A stretch of 18,157 nucleotides of DNA, from assembly GCA_964540755.1 (NCBI GenBank), contig CAZIOB010000012.1:1-18157 (forward strand). Direction: 5' to 3'. Every line of letters begins with the position of its first letter. Positions within the stretch are counted from its first letter, which is position 1. Under the pieces are notes generated by a model. The model made no database searches. It was not told where the DNA came from and saw only the letters and a list, made by a program, of their open reading frames with translations. Below are positions 1-5,707 of this stretch, in pieces. This stretch comes from JAAYJR01 sp964540755 (GTDB taxonomy: Bacteria; Bacteroidota; Bacteroidia; Bacteroidales; Prolixibacteraceae). Position numbers and translations under genes: made by a program.

Positions 1-48
1 AAAAATAATTTAAATAAAATGTTTTCGGGTTCTCAAAATATTTTTATT

Positions 49-79
49 TTTGCACACCGGTTTATTCCGATTAATTTAT
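49..79 (+). promoter_or_regulatory. Putative promoter of the HU / basic protein / rng cluster
   Basis: TTTG at 49-52, then 19 bases, then TAATTTAT at 72-79. This resembles the Bacteroidota consensus TTTG-N19-21-TAnnTTTG, with the last two bases of the -7 box off consensus. It would start transcription about 15 bases before the HU start codon. The surrounding DNA is very AT-rich, so a chance match is possible. Confidence 0.35.
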
Positions 80-100
80 TGAAAACTAAATATTTTAAAG

Positions 101-385
101 ATGACAAAGGCAGATATAGTAAATGAAATTTCAAAAAACACAGGAATTGAAAAAGTAACTGTTCAAAAAACAGTTGAGGCCTTCATGAGTACAATCAAGG
201 ATTCCCTTGAAAGCGGAGAAAATGTTTATCTGAGAGGCTTTGGCAGCTTCGTAGTAAAAAAGAGAGCAGAAAAAACTGCACGTAATATCTCAAAAAATAC
301 TACAATTATTATTCCTGCACATTACATCCCCTCGTTCAAACCTGCAAAAACATTTGTGTCTATAGTAAAAAATAATGTTAAGTAG
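101..385 (+). CDS. HU/IHF-family DNA-binding protein, divergent paralog
   Basis: A 94-residue nucleoid protein of the HU/IHF family, expected to act as a dimer that bends DNA. The N-terminal helices (about residues 3-40) and the motif RGFGSF (45-50) are typical of the family. The DNA-binding arm reads ARNISKNTTIIIP (60-72). Where the canonical HU in this window has RNPQTG, this protein has RNISKN, so the intercalating proline at position 63 is replaced by isoleucine. That suggests a different DNA-contact mode (inference). The stop is followed after 7 bases by a 30-codon basic gene and then by rng, so it probably leads an operon with translation-related genes. No Shine-Dalgarno is visible; the start is preceded by TTTAAAG. 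The family call is secure, but whether it is HU- or IHF-like is not decidable here. Confidence 0.93.
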   Translation: MTKADIVNEISKNTGIEKVTVQKTVEAFMSTIKDSLESGENVYLRGFGSFVVKKRAEKTARNISKNTTIIIPAHYIPSFKPAKTFVSIVKNNVK

Positions 386-392
386 TTAGATT

Positions 393-485
393 ATGCCTAG
401 CGGAAAAAAAAGGAAGAGACACAAGATGGCCACTCATAAGCGCAAAAAAAGATTGCGTAAGAACAGACATAAGAAAAGAAAATAG
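393..485 (+). CDS. 30-residue basic protein, AURKAIP1/COX24 (bS22-like) family
   Basis: ATG at 393 to TAG at 483-485 encodes 30 residues, of which about two thirds are Lys, Arg or His. It begins MPSGKKRKRHKMATHKRKK and ends NRHKKRK. I recognise this as the tiny AURKAIP1/COX24-domain protein that Bacteroidota often encode between HU and RNase G. Relatives include mitochondrial AURKAIP1 and the mycobacterial small ribosomal protein bS22. The likely role is binding rRNA on the small ribosomal subunit; that is inferred from family membership. It lies 7 bases after the HU stop, so co-transcription and possibly re-initiation are likely. It is short enough to be missed by gene callers with a length cutoff. 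Confidence 0.8.
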   Translation: MPSGKKRKRHKMATHKRKKRLRKNRHKKRK

Positions 486-514
486 GTCTATTATTTTATA
501 ACAATTCTTTAAAA

Positions 515-653
515 TACGAGGTTATCTTAAAAATTAAAACCTTTCTGTTGTCGGGTTTGCCGGAGTATTCGAAAAATTTATATCAGACTGTTATAAGTAT
601 TTTCGATTTCATCACGGGATACCGGCTTAACAGATTTTTGAGATAATCTCGTA
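515..653 (+). promoter_or_regulatory. Structured 5' leader upstream of rng (nested helices)
   Basis: The arms 515-535 and 633-653 pair over 21 positions without a bulge; three of the pairs are G-U (521/647, 528/640, 535/633). Inside lie GCCGG 559-563 with CCGGC 622-626, seven pairs between 569-575 and 600-606, and five pairs between 578-582 and 592-596 closing a 9-base loop. All four helices nest in one fold. No T-run follows, so it is not a standard intrinsic terminator. The fold ends 42 bases before the rng GTG. RNase E of E. coli is known to control its own mRNA through a structured leader, so feedback cleavage here is a reasonable inference. Alternatives are a processing site between the basic protein and rng, or a palindromic mobile relic. 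Confidence 0.5.
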
Positions 654-695
654 AGATATATGTATTTTATATTTAACAGTATTAATATTTAGGTT

Positions 696-2246
696 GTGAG
701 TAATGATTTAATAATTGATGTCACTCCTTCCGAAATAGTCATAGCATTACAGGAAAACAAAAAACTTGTTGAGTTTACCAGGGAAAAGAGCGGGGCAAAA
801 TTTGCCGTGGGTGATATATATCTCGGTAAGGTAAAAAAGATAATGCCCAGCTTAAATGCTGCTTTCATTGACGTAGGATATGAAAAAGATGCATTTCTGC
901 ATTATCTTGACATGGGCCCCCAATTTTCTACTATGAACAGGTTTTTACGGGTTGTTTCTTCCCGGAAAACAAAAATTACTTCTATTTCAAAGATTCACTC
1001 TGACCCCGATATCAAAAAAGAGGGCAGGATAACGGATTTATTGAAAGTAGGGCAAAAAATTTTAGTACAGGTATCAAAGGAACCCATTTCCACTAAAGGG
1101 CCCCGTTTAACCTCTGAAATTTCTATAGCCGGACGGTATCTTGTCCTGATTCCTTTTAGTGAAAAAGTTACAGTTTCACAGAAAATTAAATCCAACGAAG
1201 AAAAAAACCGGCTTAAAAAACTCGTTCAGAGCATCAAGCCTCGTAAGTACGGAGTTATTGTCCGCACAGCCGGTGAGGGAAAAAAAGTAGCAGACCTTGA
1301 TCAGGAATTACAGAAATTGATCGATAAATGGGAAACTACGTTTCATAAGCTCAGACGGGCTTCACCCCCTTCATTAATAATTGGAGAAATCGACAGAACC
1401 ACTGCTTTGCTGCGCGATATATACACAACTGACTTTAACAGTATCATTGTTAATGACCAGTCCTTTTGCAATGAGATAACCGATTATATTTTAAGCATTC
1501 AGCCTGACAAAAAGAAAATTGTCAAATTATATAAAGGTCGCCGGCCTATTTTTGAACATTATGGTATTGAAAAACAGATCAAGGCGTCATTCGGAAAGAC
1601 CGTTACTTTTAAAAACGGAGCCTATCTCATTGTAGAGCATACAGAGGCTTTTCATGTTATTGATGTTAACAGCGGCAACAGGACGAAAGCCGGCGGTGAC
1701 CAGGAGACCAATGCCCTTGATGTAAACCTTGCAGCCTGCGAAGAAATTGCACGCCAACTGAGGTTAAGGGATATGGGTGGCATTATTGTTATAGACTTTA
1801 TTGATATGCATGTGCAGGAAAACAGGCAGAAGGTCTATGATCATATGAAGGAAGTTATGGCCGGTGACAGGACAAAACACAATATTTTGCCTCTCAGTAA
1901 ATTTTGTTTGATGCAGATTACCAGGCAACGGGTACGGCCCGAAGAAATTATTGACACGACAGAAAAATGCCCTACCTGCTCAGGGATCGGCAGGATAATG
2001 CCTTCTATTTTATTTGTTGACGATCTCGATAATAAAGTACATTATATTCTGAAAGATCTTAATAAGAAACGTTTATTGCTCAGGGTCCATCCTTATATTG
2101 CCGCATATCTTACCAAAGGAATTAAAAATTTGCGTAATAAATGGTTTCTTAAATTTCATAAATGGGTAAGAGTAGAATCCAAAAGTAGCTTTTCTTTTCT
2201 TGAATACCATTTTTTTGACGAAAATATGGAGGAGATCATTCTGTGA
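696..2246 (+). CDS. rng: Ribonuclease G / RNase E-type endoribonuclease
   Basis: A 516-residue endoribonuclease of the RNase E/G family, acting on single-stranded RNA in rRNA maturation and mRNA decay. An S1 RNA-binding domain covers about residues 35-150, with an insertion near 77-110. The catalytic DNase I-like region holds the metal-binding aspartates D323 (HVIDVNSG) and D367 (IVIDFIDM), matching E. coli RNase E D303 and D346. The zinc-link motif CPTCSG has C425 and C428. The length fits RNase G, and there is no long degradosome tail. The start is GTG at 696: an in-frame TAG at 690-692 excludes any earlier start, and the next in-frame ATG is at residue 50. It follows HU and the basic protein after a structured leader. 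A 9-bp hairpin lies just beyond the stop. Confidence 0.95.
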   Translation: MSNDLIIDVTPSEIVIALQENKKLVEFTREKSGAKFAVGDIYLGKVKKIMPSLNAAFIDVGYEKDAFLHYLDMGPQFSTMNRFLRVVSSRKTKITSISKIHSDPDIKKEGRITDLLKVGQKILVQVSKEPISTKGPRLTSEISIAGRYLVLIPFSEKVTVSQKIKSNEEKNRLKKLVQSIKPRKYGVIVRTAGEGKKVADLDQELQKLIDKWETTFHKLRRASPPSLIIGEIDRTTALLRDIYTTDFNSIIVNDQSFCNEITDYILSIQPDKKKIVKLYKGRRPIFEHYGIEKQIKASFGKTVTFKNGAYLIVEHTEAFHVIDVNSGNRTKAGGDQETNALDVNLAACEEIARQLRLRDMGGIIVIDFIDMHVQENRQKVYDHMKEVMAGDRTKHNILPLSKFCLMQITRQRVRPEEIIDTTEKCPTCSGIGRIMPSILFVDDLDNKVHYILKDLNKKRLLLRVHPYIAAYLTKGIKNLRNKWFLKFHKWVRVESKSSFSFLEYHFFDENMEEIIL

Positions 2247-2258
2247 ATCAGTGAGACT

Positions 2259-2282
2259 ATGATTTCGATATTTCGAAATCAT
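2259..2282 (+). terminator. 3' hairpin after rng
   Basis: ATGATTTCG (2259-2267) and CGAAATCAT (2274-2282) pair perfectly over 9 bp around the loop ATATTT, starting 13 bases after the rng stop. There is no strong T-run, so it may be a weak terminator or an mRNA 3'-end stabiliser. The right arm overlaps the first direct repeat. Confidence 0.35.
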
Positions 2283-2486
2283 TTAGTCGAACTGATCCCG
2301 AATATCAGTGAGGGACCTTTGAAATCATTTAGTCGAACTGATCCCGAACGTCAGTGAGGAACCTCTTCAAAAAAACTGTCCGTTTCATCAGAACCCATTG
2401 TCATCCCGAACAATGTCCTCACGAGCAGAGCGAAGTGAACTCTGAGTGAGTGACCTCTCCAATAAACTGCCCGTTTCATCAGAACC
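2275..2486. repeat. Decayed intergenic direct repeats, TCCCGAAC...GTGAGG type
   Basis: This fills most of the 329-base gap between rng and dsbD. Two tandem 46-base units at 2275-2320 and 2321-2366 agree at about 42 positions, including 28 identical bases from the left end. A third, more divergent copy of the core (TCATCCCGAAC ... GTGAGTGACCTCT) lies at about 2399-2458. A second motif, AAACTGTCCGTTTCATCAGA with its flank, occurs at 2373-2395 and again at 2464-2486 with one mismatch. No open frame runs through the block. I recall cores of the type ATCCCGAAC...GAGGGACCTC as dispersed intergenic repeats in Bacteroidota genomes. The rest of the gap (2487-2575) is plain AT-rich DNA. Confidence 0.75.
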
Positions 2487-2575
2487 GTAAATCAACATTA
2501 ACCAGCATGAACAGAATTTTATTTTCTTTGTATTATATAAATATAGATATGCCGTTCAATTAAAAATACTTTTAT

Positions 2576-4525
2576 ATGAAACTGACAGCTGTTTTTTCTT
2601 TTATTCTTGTCACTTTTTTAGCACAAGCCCAAATACTGGAACCTGTTAAGTGGTCATTCGATTCAAAACAGGATGGCCGTAATATTGAAATGCAGTTTAT
2701 TGCAGAGATTGAAGAAGACTGGCATCTCTATGATACCAGTCTGCCGGAGGGAGGCCCCATCCCGACTCAGATAATATATGAGGATTCTGCTTCTTTTGAA
2801 CTTACAGCGGATCTTATTGCAGATCCTGAGCCGGTTCAGAAATACGACAGTACTTTTATGATGAATCTGCAATATTTCAACGATAGGGTGGTCTTAACCC
2901 GGAAAGCAAGATTAACAACTGACAAGCCCGTTGAAATTGCCGGTCATGTTTTGTTTATGTGTTGTGATGACGAGACATGTTTGCCTCCTGATGAAGCACA
3001 TTTTTCATTTAATTTTAACAGGGGAGGGGAAACAGTCCAAAAGGATCAGGATGTTATGAATGCAGGAGAGGCCCTGGCTCTTTCACCTTCCTCGTCCGAT
3101 ACAGGCAGGACATTGTGGTTGTTTCTTTTAATTTCTGCCCTTGCCGGCTTAGCTGCAATTTTAACGCCCTGTGTTTTCCCCATGATTCCCATGACTGTTT
3201 CATTTTTTATGCAGGGAAGCGGCAACAGGTCAAAGGCTATTCGTAACGGTTTATTTTTTGGATTTTCCATTGTCCTGATATTTACCATTTTCGGGGGACT
3301 ATTCTCTGTCGGCCTGTTTGGCCCTAATGCCGCAAATATTCTAAGTACCCATTGGATACCTAACTTAATATTTTTCATATTATTTCTGATTTTTGCCATT
3401 TCATTCTTTGGCGCATTTGAAATGATATTACCCGGCAGCCTCGTTAATAAAACCGATTCAAAAGCAGAAAAGGGCGGATTTACAGGTGCATTCTTTATGG
3501 CTCTTACAACTGTTATTGTCTCTTTTTCATGCACTGGCCCATTTATTGGTGCATTAATCATTGAATCTGTCCAGGAAGGAGGCTTTCGTCCGCTTCTGGG
3601 GATGTTCTTTTTTGGTTTTGCTTTTGCAGCCCCTTTTACACTTCTTGCCATTTTCCCGTCTGCACTTAACAAACTTCCTAAATCAGGAGCCTGGCTTAAT
3701 GCTGTAAAGGTGGTATTTGCATTTATCCTTTTAGCCTTTGCACTTAAATTTTTAAGTAATATTGATCAGGTTTACGGATTTAATCTAATCAGCAGAAGGA
3801 TCTATCTTGCTGTATGGATAGTTATCTTTTCCCTGTTGGGAGCATATTTCCTTGGCAAGATAAGATTTGCACATGACAGCGGAGCTCCGTTCATCGGGAC
3901 AGGAAGGTTATTTCTTGCTATTGTTGCTTTTACTTTTGTAATTTATCTGTTTACGGGATTATTCGGAGCCCCGCTTACCTCTGTTTCAGCTATGCTCCCG
4001 CCCACAGATACCGGGAGGACGATTCTTTCGGGCGCAGGGCCGGTTCCGGGGATAACATCTGAAAGCGAATTATGTGATGTTCCTGAATATGCTGAGGGAC
4101 TGCACCTGCCACATGGATTAAAAGGGTATTTCGATTATGAACAAGGCATAGGATGTGCTAAGAAACAAAATAAACCTGCCTTCATAGTTTTTAAAGGCCA
4201 TGCTTGCGCTGTCTGCAAAAAAATGGAAAATACCGTCTGGGCCGATCCACGGGTTTTAAAATTATTATCCGAAGAATATGTTATTATAGCTTTATATACA
4301 GATGACCGTAGAACGCTGCCTGAAAAGAAATGGGTGGTATCTGAAACCGATGGAAAGGTTAAGAAAACATTAGGTAATATCAACCTTGACCTTGAAATAA
4401 GAAAATATTCAACAAATACAATTCCTTTTCATGCAATTGTAAAACCTGACGGGACTGAATATACCACGGGTGCTACACTTGAAGAGGATGAATTCCTTGC
4501 CTTCCTCCAAAGGGGATTGAAATAA
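2576..4525 (+). CDS. dsbD: Thiol:disulfide interchange protein DsbD (CcdA-type, full length)
   Basis: A 649-residue inner-membrane electron carrier that moves reducing power from cytoplasmic thioredoxin to periplasmic thiol proteins and cytochrome c assembly. A signal peptide covers residues 1-18. The N-terminal DsbD-alpha domain (about 20-150) carries C129, C130 and C135 in FMCCDDETCLPP. Eight membrane segments lie between about 179 and 465, with the paired cysteines C199 (TPCVFP) and C319 (SCTGP). A thioredoxin-like C-terminal domain (about 505-649) has CAVC at 544-547. All three redox pairs are present, so it should work as a complete relay. It stands alone after a repeat-rich gap and is convergent with the canonical HU gene. 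No Shine-Dalgarno is visible before the ATG. Confidence 0.95.
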   Translation: MKLTAVFSFILVTFLAQAQILEPVKWSFDSKQDGRNIEMQFIAEIEEDWHLYDTSLPEGGPIPTQIIYEDSASFELTADLIADPEPVQKYDSTFMMNLQYFNDRVVLTRKARLTTDKPVEIAGHVLFMCCDDETCLPPDEAHFSFNFNRGGETVQKDQDVMNAGEALALSPSSSDTGRTLWLFLLISALAGLAAILTPCVFPMIPMTVSFFMQGSGNRSKAIRNGLFFGFSIVLIFTIFGGLFSVGLFGPNAANILSTHWIPNLIFFILFLIFAISFFGAFEMILPGSLVNKTDSKAEKGGFTGAFFMALTTVIVSFSCTGPFIGALIIESVQEGGFRPLLGMFFFGFAFAAPFTLLAIFPSALNKLPKSGAWLNAVKVVFAFILLAFALKFLSNIDQVYGFNLISRRIYLAVWIVIFSLLGAYFLGKIRFAHDSGAPFIGTGRLFLAIVAFTFVIYLFTGLFGAPLTSVSAMLPPTDTGRTILSGAGPVPGITSESELCDVPEYAEGLHLPHGLKGYFDYEQGIGCAKKQNKPAFIVFKGHACAVCKKMENTVWADPRVLKLLSEEYVIIALYTDDRRTLPEKKWVVSETDGKVKKTLGNINLDLEIRKYSTNTIPFHAIVKPDGTEYTTGATLEEDEFLAFLQRGLK

Positions 4526-4532
4526 TAATTCA

Positions 4533-4548
4533 GATTGCCGGGGCAATC
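4533..4548 (+). terminator. Short hairpin after dsbD
   Basis: GATTGC (4533-4538) pairs with GCAATC (4543-4548) around CGGG, 7 bases after the dsbD stop. There is no T-run on this strand. The next hairpin at 4569-4589 may assist by acting in both directions. Confidence 0.3.
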
Positions 4549-4560
4549 ACATGTACTCGT

Positions 4561-4590
4561 AAAAAAAAGGGAAGCTTTCTTTGCTTCCCC
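4561..4590 (-). terminator. Intrinsic terminator of the canonical HU gene
   Basis: GGGAAGC (4569-4575) and GCTTCCC (4583-4589) form a 7-bp stem. Read on the minus strand, the hairpin is followed by a run of eight T (4568-4561). It lies 31 bases beyond the HU stop. Confidence 0.8.
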
Positions 4591-4620
4591 TTTAAGATTT
4601 TCTTCATCTTACAAATTCGG

Positions 4621-4893
4621 TTATGAAACGGCATTTGCCAAATCAGCGCCGGGTTTGAATTTAACAACTTTCTTAGCAGGAATTTTGATTTCTTTTCCGG
4701 TCTGCGGATTCCTTCCTGTACGGGCACCGCGCTCATTTACTGAAAAAGTACCAAATCCGATTAATGCAACTCTGTCACCTCCCTGGAGAGCATCGGTTGT
4801 TGCACTAATGAAAGAATCAAGAGCTTTTTTTGCATCTGCTTTTGTAAGGCCAGCTCCTGCGGCCATTGCATCTACTAATTGTGCTTTGTTCAT
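4621..4893 (-). CDS. hup: DNA-binding protein HU (canonical)
   Basis: A 90-residue histone-like protein, full family length. It starts MNKAQLVDAM and has the hydrophobic core motif IGFGTF (45-50). The DNA-binding arm motif GRNPQTG (60-66) includes the intercalating proline P63, followed by KEIKIPAKKVVKFKPG. It should bind and bend DNA as a dimer in the nucleoid. It differs clearly from the HU-type protein at the left end, which lacks that proline. It is a single gene with its own terminator, convergent with dsbD, so it is probably independently and strongly expressed. The start ATG is the only one consistent with the conserved N terminus. Confidence 0.97.
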   Translation of the reverse strand: MNKAQLVDAMAAGAGLTKADAKKALDSFISATTDALQGGDRVALIGFGTFSVNERGARTGRNPQTGKEIKIPAKKVVKFKPGADLANAVS

Positions 4894-5100
4894 AAGCTGA
4901 AAATTTTAATGTGAAACTAAATAATTAAATTACAATAAAATACAAAAAATATTTCTAAACATAATAAATATGTAACAAATAAAATTTATTTCCAAAGAAC
5001 CAGTAAAACCGGTAGTTTCAGAGAACTCAATAAGTTTTAGCTAAATTCTGAAATAACTTTTAAAAAAACAACACTGAACCCCCTTTTTTTTCAGCACATA

Positions 5101-5152
5101 TAGAATTTTTTTCATAATAACTATTTGAGGTAAAAAAAAAATTCTACTTTTG
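5101..5152 (+). promoter_or_regulatory. tRNA-Ser promoter inside an inverted repeat
   Basis: TACTTTTG at 5145-5152 matches the -7 box TAnnTTTG exactly, 8 bases before the mature tRNA. A TTTG at 5124-5127 could be the -33 box, although the 17-base spacer is short. TAGAATTTTTTT (5101-5112) is the exact reverse complement of 5135-5146. The 12-bp arms therefore flank the -33 box and reach into the -7 box. Confidence 0.6.
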
Positions 5153-5160
5153 TCGCTCCG

Positions 5161-5245
5161 GGAGAGATGGCAGAGTGGTCGAATGCGGCGGTCTTGAAAA
5201 CCGTTGTACCGCAAGGTACCGGGGGTTCGAATCCCTCTCTCTCCG
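5161..5245 (+). tRNA. tRNA-Ser(UGA)
   Basis: Acceptor GGAGAGA (5161-5167) pairs with TCTCTCC (5238-5244), and the discriminator is G5245. The anticodon arm is GCGGT-CTTGAAA-ACCGT with anticodon TGA at 5195-5197. A long variable arm (GTACCGCAAGGTAC) marks a class II tRNA. The T arm is GGGGG-TTCGAAT-CCCTC. The genome encodes only CA after the discriminator, so the CCA end must be added or repaired after transcription. Confidence 0.97.
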
Positions 5246-5249
5246 CATA

Positions 5250-5284
5250 AAATCCATCTGTAAACGGGTGGATTTGTTTGTTTA
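5250..5284 (+). terminator. Intrinsic terminator after tRNA-Ser
   Basis: Bases 5250-5259 pair with 5266-5275 over 10 positions, including G-U pairs; the core is AAATCCA with TGGATTT. A T-rich tail (GTTTGTTTAT) follows. It starts 4 bases after the tRNA. Confidence 0.6.
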
Positions 5285-5475
5285 TATAGTGTTGATAACT
5301 TTTTTTATAAAGTGGCTGTTTTTTTTATTATCTGTGTGCTGAACAGGCAAAAATATCGATAATAACCATCCTGAAATATCAGTTTTTAGTCATAATGAGA
5401 CTATAATCCTATAGGAAACCCATTAGTTTCATAAAATTTCTGATGGATTTTATCTTTTGCCAATCTTAAAAAAGA

Positions 5476-5507
5476 TTTAGGTATTTTGTAATGAATTATT
5501 ATATTTG
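5476..5507 (+). promoter_or_regulatory. tRNA-Trp promoter
   Basis: TATATTTG at 5500-5507 is an exact TAnnTTTG -7 box. TTTA at 5476-5479, 20 bases upstream, is a near match to the -33 box TTTG. The predicted start lies about 10 bases before the tRNA at 5525. The rest of 5285-5475 shows nothing I can assign. Confidence 0.6.
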
Positions 5508-5524
5508 CATGCGCATTAGGAAAC

Positions 5525-5597
5525 ACGGGTGTAGCTCAGTTGGCAGAGCACTGGTCTCCAAAACCAGGTGTCGGGAGTTCGAGTCTCTCCTCCCGTG
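5525..5597 (+). tRNA. tRNA-Trp(CCA)
   Basis: Acceptor ACGGGTG (5525-5531) faces CTCCCGT (5590-5596), and the discriminator is G5597. The D arm is GCTC/GAGC. The anticodon arm is CTGGT-CTCCAAA-ACCAG with anticodon CCA at 5558-5560. The T arm is GGGAG-TTCGAGT-CTCTC. The sixth acceptor pair is T5530/T5591, a U-U mismatch in an otherwise regular stem. CCA is not encoded; only CA follows the discriminator. Confidence 0.96.
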
Positions 5598-5615
5598 CAG
5601 TTCATAAATACAACA

Positions 5616-5641
5616 AAAAAGGCCCGGCATAGGGCCTTTTT
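5616..5641. terminator. Bidirectional intrinsic terminator between tRNA-Trp and the ABC gene
   Basis: AAAAAGGCCC (5616-5625) pairs perfectly with GGGCCTTTTT (5632-5641) around GGCATA. The stem has an A-run before and a T-run after, so it can stop the tRNA-Trp transcript and the ABC transporter transcript arriving from the other side. Confidence 0.85.
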
Positions 5642-5707
5642 AATTTATATCTCACGATAAAAAAACATTTCAGATTTCTCACCGTATCCTTATCAGGAAC
5701 AGATTTT

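Noticed and set aside
515..653. Intrinsic terminator between the basic protein and rng
   Set aside because: The outer stem is not followed by a T-run and the loop is about 100 bases. A structured leader or processing site fits better.
2275..2486. CRISPR array
   Set aside because: The units are too few, adjacent rather than regularly spaced by unique spacers, and show sequence drift.
3046..3672. 208-codon open frame on the minus strand
   Set aside because: It lies entirely opposite the membrane part of dsbD, has no family pattern, and its sequence reflects the antisense of hydrophobic codons.
4535..4900. 121-codon open frame on the plus strand
   Set aside because: It runs antisense through the canonical HU gene and its terminator; HU conservation is decisive.
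5161..5641. Integration site for a mobile element at the tRNA genes
   Set aside because: No integrase gene and no repeated tRNA 3' end were found nearby; both tRNAs are followed by ordinary terminators.
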